Shown: positions 56,301-64,000 of the stretch, piece by piece
Layout: every line of letters starts with the position of its first letter
Position numbering within the stretch: the stretch's first letter is position 1
From: Malania oleifera
Taxonomy: Eukaryota; Streptophyta; Magnoliopsida; Santalales; Ximeniaceae
Length of the DNA stretch: 64,000 nucleotides
Assembly (NCBI RefSeq): GCF_029873635.1
Contig: NC_080423.1
Location: 95,630,953 to 95,694,952, forward strand
Direction of reading: 5' to 3'
The notes under the pieces: model-generated
The model's database searches: none
What the model was told of the DNA's origin: nothing
The model's input: only the letters and a program-made list of their open reading frames with translations
Translations under genes and position numbers: made by a program

Positions 56301-57842
56301 GCTATGGAGATCTAGTATCCGATCATGATGGATCTAGAGAGACTCGGTATTGAATTGATAGAGAATAATACTCCATTATGTATCACTAGCCTAGTGGTGC
56401 AGCCTACGCTGCAAGAAAGAATTAAAACTGCTCAGAAGGAAGATCCAGAATTAGCAGAGGTGATGGACAGTGTGCAGAGTGGTCAGGGGGAGGAATTCTG
56501 CATTTCAGATGACGAAGCTTTGCGATTCCGTTCCAGATTATGTGTTCCTACTGATGCTGACATCAGAAAGACTATTTTAGATGAAACTCACAGATCTTTG
56601 TATGCGGTTTATCCAGGTAGTACGAAAATGTACAAGGATATGCTAGAGTTTTATTGGTGGAGCGGTATGAAGAGAGAAATTGCTGAGTATGTAGCCCAGT
56701 GTTTGATGTGCCAACAGGTAAAAGCTGAGCACCAGAGGCCGGTGGGTCAGTTGTAGCCGCTATTTATCCCAGAGTGGAAGTGAGATCATATATCCATAAA
56801 TTTCGTTTCAGGGCTGCCGTCGACCTCGCATGGTCAGAATGCGATTTGGGTGATAGTAGACCAGTTGACTAATTCCGCCCATTTCCTCCCTATCAAGATC
56901 AGTTATTCCCTCAGCCATTTAGTAGAGATTTACATCCAGGAGATAGTTTGTTCTCATGGGGTGTTTGTATCTATTGTGTCAGATCGAGACCCACGATTCA
57001 CGTCACGATTTTGGAGGAGCTTGCAAAAGGCTTTGGGGTCTCAGTTATCGTTTAACACGACATTCCATCCTCAGTTAGACGGACAGACTAAAAGGACGAT
57101 ACAGATATTAGAAGATATGTTTCGTACATGTCTATTAGATTTTGGGGGTAGCTGGACTCGATTCATGCCATTGGTAGAGTTCGCGTATAATAACAGTTAC
57201 CAGACCAGTATTGGCATGGCGCCGTTTGAGGCTTTATATAGCAGGAGATGCCGATCTCCTTTGTATTGGGACGAGATAAGTGAGCAGCGAGTTGTGGGTC
57301 CAGAGATGGTGTAGCAAGCATATGACAAGGTTCGATTTATCAGGGAAAGAATCAGTGCAGCTTAAAGCCGACAAAAAAGTTATGCCGATAATCGCCGCAG
57401 GAAATTGGAAATTGACGCTGGTGATCATGTGTTTCTGAAGATAGCTCCATTGAAAGGAGTTATGAGATTCGGAAAGAAGGATAAACTTAGCCCTAGGTTT
57501 ATCGGTCTGTTTGAGATTTTAGAGAAAGTGGGGCCGGTGGCCTACAGGCTAACTTTGCCACCTACACTACCCAAGTTGCACGACGTATTCCACGTATTTA
57601 TGTTGAGAAAATACGTTCCAGATCCTTCTCATATTATCAGCTATGGTGAGTTAGAACTCAGTGATTCGCTAGTCTATGAGGAGGTACCGGTACAGATTCT
57701 GGACATAAAGGAACAGGAACTACGTAATAAGAAGATTCCTCTGGTAAAAGTTCTATGGAGGAATCATACAATAGAAGAGGTTTCTTGGGAGCTTGAGGAG
57801 CAGATCAGACAAAAATATCCGCAACCATTCCAAGAAGTTTAA
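53367..57842 (+). pseudogene. Tekay-like gag-pol polyprotein with many nonsense codons
   Basis: Gag begins at ATG 53367 (MNPGGSSAHASG), one base after an acceptor-like TTTTTCAG. The capsid region is at about 53580-54050. The zinc knuckle at about 54260-54300 is broken (Cys-Tyr-stop-Cys-Gly-Glu-Pro-Gly-Tyr). The protease reads YSGATHSF with Tyr for the catalytic Asp (about 54500). RT keeps [12 protein letters not shown] and FIDDVLVYS (about 55499-55525). RNase H shows VAYASR and [11 protein letters not shown]. Integrase has the zinc-finger Cys pair CLMCQQ and the catalytic Asp-Asp-Glu (IVDQLTN, SDRDPRF, QILEDM). The C-terminus is chromodomain-like. About 13 TAG, several TGA and one TAA codons plus frameshifts (near 55120 and others) disable it. 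Confidence 0.92.
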
Positions 57843-58103
57843 ATGTAATTAGAAAATGTAAATAAATATGTAATGTTTCTTTTGCAGGTACATGTAATGT
57901 TTTAGGTAGTATGTGGTATTTTAGTTTTGAGAAAATTTTTTTTTTAGTATATGTAATCTCCCAGGACTTGAAATGTAACCATGGTATTCCTCCGCCATAA
58001 GTGAGGGTAAGTAATAAAATAAGTAGACCATTTTGCCTAATAAGGGATGATGAATTACATGAATAGTAAATTTCGAGCATGAAATTTTATAAGGAGGGGA
58101 GAA

Positions 58104-60187
58104 TGTGATAACCCGAATAATAATGAGATTTAAATAATAAAAAGAAATGGAAATGGAAGCCAAAAAAAGAAGGAGGCAGTCAACGACGTTACAATTTGGA
58201 AATGATAATCCTGGGAAAATTTTTCAGCACCTTGTCGACGAATACAGGGGACTTGTCAACGAGGGTATAACAGGAGTTCGTTGATGAGAAAATATCGAGA
58301 GAGGATGTTGGAGAAGTCTGAAATTCGTCGACGAAGGTGCAGGTTCATCGACGAAATTTCTACAGGACTCGTTGACGAGGTGACGTGTCTCGTCGATGAA
58401 TCTGACCCTATAAATAGTAGAAATCCAGAATTAAACGTGAAAATTAAGAAATCCTCACACACTCTCTCTCCCCCTTTCGGTTTCTCTCTCCTCTCTCTTC
58501 GATTCTGGCTTCGCCGCTCGCCGGATCAACGATCTGAGGCCACCACGACGCTCTTGGAGAAGTTCTCTACATATCTGCGGGAGTGGATCATCGGTGGAAC
58601 TCCGTTGAAATTCATCCATGAATTAAGGTTAGGCTTTTTATGCCAAATTTGGTCTTACCATAGTTGTAGGAAATGATATCTATGAAGAAATACTGATGTT
58701 TAATTCTGGGGGTTGTCGTTTTTAGGGCATTGATCAGGAAACCCTGCGGGTGTGAAACCAGAGTTTATAGGGGTTTTTCTCAGTAGCCAGATAAGGGAAT
58801 AAATTAAAGCAGTTATTTTTCAAGCAAATTGCAATTATTTATGAGCAAATTGATTTTCTAAAAAATATGTACGATATTTGGAATATTATGGAATAAATGC
58901 ATATTTGGGAAAATACTACTGTTGTACAAAAATTATGATTTTAGAATGAAATGTATGATTTACCCAGCTTTGTGTGGCATGAATGTTATTTTTCATAAAA
59001 AGTATTATGATATGAAAGATTTTACGAGTAAAACATGTTTTCAGGTATTATATGAAAATATACAGTATGTTATGATGATTTTGACAAATACATGATAATT
59101 AATTTATTTTCAGAATGTATATACCTGAAATGATTCTGGCGCGAGGCCGTATATATATGAAATGATTTCAAAGCGAGGCCGTATATACCTGAAATGATTC
59201 TGGCGAGAAGCCGTGTATATATGAAATGTTCGGCACGAGGCCGTATTTATGAAATGATTTCGACACGAGGCCGTATTTATGAAATGATGAAAAATGCTAT
59301 AATATCATGTATTATATGTTATCAGAACCCGGATGTTAGTTTAGTTCAATTTAGAAGAACGGTACCGTAGCTGTATAGATCAGATATCTATGTTCAGACT
59401 TGTGCTAACCACCGCACGAGGGGGGTGAAAGATGGATAGTCGATGTGAATTTCAGTGTAGAGTTGTAGACGTCTACTTGGCAGTCTGGACTAGGGTGTGG
59501 TGGGCCTATCGTACTTACAGACATTTTTGACTTGGCAGTGGTTGGCCAGCCATTGTCGGGTTCCGCCTTCGGCCCGCACAACCCTTCATGGGGGGTAATA
59601 CATGACATCAGCTAGCTATTCATCATAGGTATGTTTTCAGTATTATTAGCTATAACAAACATTTCATGATCACTATGAGTTATTAGAAATATGAAAGTAT
59701 ATGATTATTCCACCATGTTATGATGTATGTTTTTATATATATGAAACGTATTGAGTATGTATAACTGCAATAGATATTCATGTTGCCACACAGCTGTATT
59801 AAGTTTATTTTCCCTTACTGAGAAGTGTCTCACCCCCAAACCTAATTAATTTTTCAGGCGACCTCGAGAGACTAGCGGGTCGTGGCCGCCGTTGAGTGAG
59901 TTGAGCTTCCCTGTTAGAAGGGTAAGTTTTGATCTAGGATCAGAAGATTTTTGTTGTAAGATCCTAGGTCTATTTTGATGTTTTGGAGATTGTATTCAAA
60001 TGCTGTATTTTGGGAATGTAGTAAACTTTGGTATTATGTAATTAATGGTTTGATGGATGTAAATTTATTTTTACTGCTGCTTAGATTTCCGCTGTTTTAT
60101 GTCAGGCTATCCCCGGCTACCCATGGGTTCGGGTTGATATTTGTATTATTTATGTTTATTATGTGATAAGTTAAGCAAGACGTTACA
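58104..60187 (+). repeat. 3' LTR of the Tekay-like element
   Basis: Collinear with the 5' LTR, with substitutions mostly of C/T and G/A type and a 20-30 bp deletion near 58275 in the GTCGACGA array. The TATA box is intact (TATAAATAG near 58410). The donor is degraded to AAG|GTTAGG (58627/58628) and the acceptor TTTTCAG is at 59857. A second donor-like AAGG|GTAAGT is at 59931/59932. Confidence 0.95.
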
Positions 60188-60192
60188 AAAAC

Positions 60193-60284
60193 CATGTGTT
60201 AGGGTCACAGAATTCTAAGACTCTAACATTTTCTTGTACTTAGTCAATTAACGTCCTCATTGATGAACATACACAAACCAAGCT
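60193..60284 (-). repeat. Continuation of the Ogre/Tat-like LTR
   Basis: Sequence between the Tekay TSD and the next LTR. By position it continues the interrupted LTR at 50928-50982. There is no internal evidence beyond that. Confidence 0.35.
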
Positions 60285-61821
60285 TGTTGACCTCATAGGT
60301 TATACCTGGTTTTGATAATGACAAATACTCAAGTATTTGATGGTTATCGAGTTTATGTGCAGGTATATATTAGCAGATCAATTGATGACACATAAAGACT
60401 CAAAGTATAAAGACCCTAAAGACTTCTTTTGTTGTAATTTATATTATTGCTCAATTCGAGTTTGTAATAATAAATATAGGAAAATGTTTGTAATAATCTC
60501 TGCATATTATGCATGCAAGTAATTGTAAGCTCATAGACCTTAGAAAGTCCTTAGGTCCTCGCACAAACACATAAAATAGTCCTCATAATCATTTGCATTA
60601 TCAGGGGAATTAATTGAAGTGAAAATGAACATAAATGGCAAAATTGTAAGGTTTCGGGGCGATCGAACCCCAGGTGTTCAAAACACCTCGGGCGACTGAA
60701 CACTTGACGAGTCAAAATGTTGACTTTGGTTTCAGGCGACCTAACCATTTTGAACGCATCATCCACGGGCGACCGAACCTTGACTTTCACTTTTCCCACC
60801 AACTCGGCAGCCCGAACTTCATGTTCAAAATAGCCTCAGGCGACCGAACACATGAGTACGGTTAACCAAAATCTTCACCAGGCACCCAAACCGTGGACAC
60901 TGTGGAAATTGCATCTATTTAGCCAACCAAACCTTGACTAGGGCACCCAAACTTTGGAAAAATCGCTTTTTTCATTGAGTCTATTCGGGCGATTGAACCG
61001 TAGGTTAGCCACCCGAAACTCTCGGGTTGTTTTATATTTTTACCCCAGTTAAGATGGTTAAATAGGGTTATTTTTACTAAACCGTTTTAAAACAAATTTA
61101 ATAATTCCTTACATGTCCTCAACTGTTATAATTTTTACCATTTCTATATATAGGAGTTCATTTGCAAGGATTAGTGAGAAATTAGCAAAGTGATTAGCAA
61201 AAAATCTTTTGAAAATTTCCAAAGCCTATATTTCTCAAATACTCCCAAAGACTCTCCTTCATTTTCTTTGATCATCCAAGCTTAGAGAGAGTGTTTAGAT
61301 TATTAGTGTTTCATTCTAAATAGCCCTATACTCTCATTGAAATTTGTATTGTTTGATTTTTGTATTGAGAGTTTGGCTAGGGTTCTTCCCATAGATTTAA
61401 CTTAATAAATCTAGTGTTGGAAAAACTCATTAGCTTGAGGTTCTTTACATTGTCATTACAAGATTCCTTAAGTAATAATTTTTGTGTGCAAAATATTTTA
61501 CAAATCTTGATTTCAAACAACTTTTGTGCTTGATACAATTTGAGAAAATATTTTTTAGTTCGTTTGAATATTATTGTTAGCATCTTTGAAACATTAATCT
61601 GATATTGAGATTTGATATATTTTGCTTTCAAAGATTAGCTTGTTTCAACACTCTTGTGCATACTTGAGATTATCATTATATTGAGTGTAGATTGCACATA
61701 TACACCACTGAACTTATCGTTCTTACATGTTTGGTGTGCATTGATTTGTGATTGTGCTTAGTGGTACATATTCGCTTGTTGAGAAGCATATTCTCGTGTA
61801 TGCAAATTTTCATATATTTTG
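60285..61821. repeat. Partial LTR, 'CGACCGAAC' family, copy C
   Basis: Starts TGTTGACCTCATAGGT and is collinear with copy B from its first base. It contains the word array (60655-61030) and TATA-like tctatatatagg (61142-61153). It is cut at 61821 by the start of the next LTR, and the remaining ~0.4 kb should lie beyond the right edge. Confidence 0.85.
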
Positions 61822-64000
61822 TGTAACAACTTAAAATTTTCAATTTTCATCCATTTTTTTTCTTTCTATATTAATATAATTCCTAATACCTTGCAATAGC
61901 ATAGCTATCATCATCATGGCCTGGAGTTGGACCTTGGTATCTTGTGCATTTCATATAACACCTAAGCAGCAGAAGTACATACATATCCATCATATTCCAA
62001 AATACAATACCAGAATACTGTATACCTAGCTGTGCCCATACACACATATACATAACACTTTACATAAGTCACAAAAATATTGTGGGTTCCACAAACCAGC
62101 CCAAAAAAACTACGTCGACTCAATACCACCTCTACCTCTGAGCTGACCCTGCTCACCTCTTTGGATTACTTTAAATTTTTAATAATGTTAGGGTGAGACA
62201 CCTTTCAGTAAGGAGAAACATGTTATTACCAGTGTGTGGCATATGAGTTAGTTGGCAATATATCATTTAATCAATACTGTATAAAATATACATTAAGAAA
62301 AACATCTGTATAATAACACATGCTTATGTCATTTAGAATATGAAAATTTTTGAGTTATCTATTCAAAAGTACTTCTATCTATAATACGTAATCTTTGCTT
62401 TCTGTGTGTACTATACATATACATAAATCTGTAAACTCTCCCTTGGATGGTTATATGTCATGACATACCCTTTTATGACTAGGTTGTGCAGCCCGTAGGC
62501 GGGGCTAAACACTGGTTGGCCCTCTAGTGCTAGCCTAAATGTATGGATATCTAGATGCCTATAGCACGAAAGGCCCGCTCCACCTGGTCTGGATGTCAAT
62601 GAGCTCACAACTCTACCAAAGGGCACAATCGGCTGTACCATACTCTATTTAAGACATATGGTTGCACCATCTATACTGTATAGCAACGATGCCGTGCTCT
62701 GTAAACTGTTGTGTTCCATCGAGGTATGATATTGTATATTAATATTTCTATATAAATCTAACTGTTTTACCATGATTTTGTATTTCTATAATAACTATGA
62801 TTCTATATCAATTGTATAGCCATGACACTGTAATAACTGTATATCTGTATATTCTATAATTCTATAATTTTGTATGTCATAGTTCTATGTTCTGTATAAT
62901 CTGTATTTTTGTATGTCATGGTTTTATGTTCTGTATAATCATGGTACTGTAGAATTACTATATAACCATGGTTCTCTAATGTACTGTAAAGTCATGGTTC
63001 TACAAGAATAATGTATCATCGTATTCTATAATTCACTGTATAATCATGCTCTTAAACATAACATATTTAATCATATAATCTATAAATTTGTAAAACTTGA
63101 TATAGTCATAGCTTTGTAAATAATATTGTATAAGTTGTATCTCATAACTCTATAAAAACAATATAATCATGTTTCTGTAAAATTGTATAACATATTTCTA
63201 TAGAAACTATATATAAGCATAATTCTACACTTTGTTTGAATAATGTATAATATTTCAGTTATTCTCATGCCACACTATAAAAAAACTCTATATAAATATA
63301 TTCTGTAAAGCTGTATAATTTTCATGCTCTAATCAAATACTATGTTATACTGGTAAAATGTCTAATAAAGCTGGCATAACATGTATTCCCCTTACCTGAC
63401 TATCTAGCTCTAGATACTATTTTATAATCTCATGCATACGACATTCATAATTTTTGACACCTTGAAATAACACCCATATAATTCCCAGTCACACAAATGA
63501 ATTTACTATAATAATTATCACATTCATATTTTTTCCCAACTCCACATATTTAGAATTTCTAAACTATAATTTACCTCGGCTCCTAGAAAGATACCGCTGG
63601 GGTCCTCAATCTATACCTATAGGGTCCCAAAAACACCCTAATCCTAAAAATACAACACCCCAATGTTATTTCACAAAAATCCAGTATATCCTCATACCAT
63701 ACAAAATCTAGGCTCAAATAAACCTAGTAATACTAAAAATACCCAAATAATCTACTTACCCTGGTTTTGGGATGGTGCCCAAGTTGACCTAATCAACAAT
63801 CTACTCTAGCAGACTTGAAGAGAATCTTCCCAGGAGTAACGTGGTAACTTTCGATGGTCGAATCGGCGAAGAACGAAGCCGAAAATCTAGAGAGAAGGTA
63901 GAGGATACGATTTTAGAGAGAGTGGGAAGATTGTTGTATGAAAAATTTCGCACAAATCCGAGTTTAACATATTTATAAAATGCAGATTCGTCGACGAGAC
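61822..64000 (-). repeat. Gypsy LTR, minus orientation, running off the right edge
   Basis: The forward end is TGTAACAACTTAAAA (61822). On the minus strand it has a TATA box (TTTATAAATATG, about 63979-63968), a donor GG|GTAAGT (63760/63759), the conserved block (62213-62195) and, at the very edge, the start of a GTCGACGA array (63988-64000). The stretch 62700-63330 is an AT-rich quasi-repeat of tataatcatggttctgta-like words. Whether it is a solo LTR cannot be told here. Confidence 0.8.

Larger units (their letters stand above)
50983..60187 (+). mobile_element. Tekay/Del-like Ty3/gypsy retrotransposon, full length but inactivated, TSD aaaac
   Basis: A 9205-bp element bounded by perfect aaaac repeats (50978-50982 and 60188-60192). 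It has LTRs of 2086 and 2084 bp with TG...CA ends, a primer-binding site TGGTATCAGAGTC (53072-53084) and a polypurine tract aaggaggggagaa (58091-58103). The inner region encodes gag-protease-RT-RNase H-integrase in that order. The long LTRs, initiator-Met primer and C-terminal VKVLWRNHTIEEVSWELE block fit the chromovirus Tekay/Del lineage. Retained TSDs and paired LTRs make it one of the younger insertions, although both LTRs have diverged visibly. Confidence 0.95.

Noticed and set aside
1..64000. CRISPR arrays, rRNA operons or bacterial-type operons
   Set aside because: Introns, LTRs, LINEs and SINEs show plant nuclear DNA. No spaced identical repeats of CRISPR type and no rRNA or tRNA gene was recognised by eye.

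Overview
This is a plant nuclear window, almost certainly a dicot, rich in retrotransposons. It holds two split genes with canonical plant introns and AT-rich intergenic DNA. LINEs of two clades (L1 and RTE), Ty3/gypsy and Ty1/copia LTR elements, TRIM-type mini-retrotransposons, SINEs and a PIF/Harbinger-type TIR element fill the rest. Codon phase, splice sites, TSDs and LTR ends were read by eye from the bases. No database was consulted, so family names come from recognised motifs.

Left part (1-18,500). The 3' end of a decayed copia element lies at the left edge, followed by a PIF-like TIR element (755-3248) that contains an L1 remnant. A TatD-type metal-dependent nuclease gene runs on the minus strand (first codon at 12029, five exons down to 3961); its C-terminal half is not in the window. 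Its third intron is about 6.8 kb and holds several dead L1 fragments and two local tandem duplications. An L1 remnant (12454-13960) and an RTE LINE (about 14990-17390) lie upstream of the gene. A GC-rich exon-like island follows a GA microsatellite near 18.3-18.5 kb.

Middle part (19,000-32,000). This is a layered stack of insertions. A copia remnant (31309-31991) was hit by a minus-strand gypsy element (20698-31308). Its LTR was hit by a second LTR element now reduced to a solo LTR (26753-31091), which carries a third solo LTR (28620-30643, TSD ctttg). The gypsy gag was separately hit by a solo LTR of another family (22121-24056, TSD gtaac), and its pol by a 5'-truncated copy of that family (19023-20697).

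The main intact gene is a plus-strand UPF1/IGHMBP2 (SMUBP-2-like) superfamily 1 helicase with an organelle-type N-terminus. It has seven coding exons between 33168 and 46138 and 992 codons, with all helicase motifs present. Its introns hold an L1 with a nested SINE, an Au-type SINE and a TRIM.

Right part (47,000-64,000). A 1.3-kb chimeric TRIM carrying a copia gag fragment (47045-48358, TSD tttaa) is followed by a pyrimidine-rich segment with a duplicated TATA box and a long TGCATG-rich low-complexity tract. Next is an Ogre/Tat-like primer-binding site and LTR end. A nearly complete but inactivated Tekay/Del-like gypsy element (50983-60187, TSD aaaac) is inserted in that LTR. A partial LTR of the 19-24 kb family and a minus-strand gypsy LTR running off the right edge complete the window.

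The most interesting pattern is shared by the gypsy LTRs. Most of the six carry a consensus splice donor downstream of the TATA box, and five a splice acceptor near the LTR 3' end. All six carry the same conserved 19-nt block before the acceptor region. This suggests that a leader intron is built into the LTR itself.
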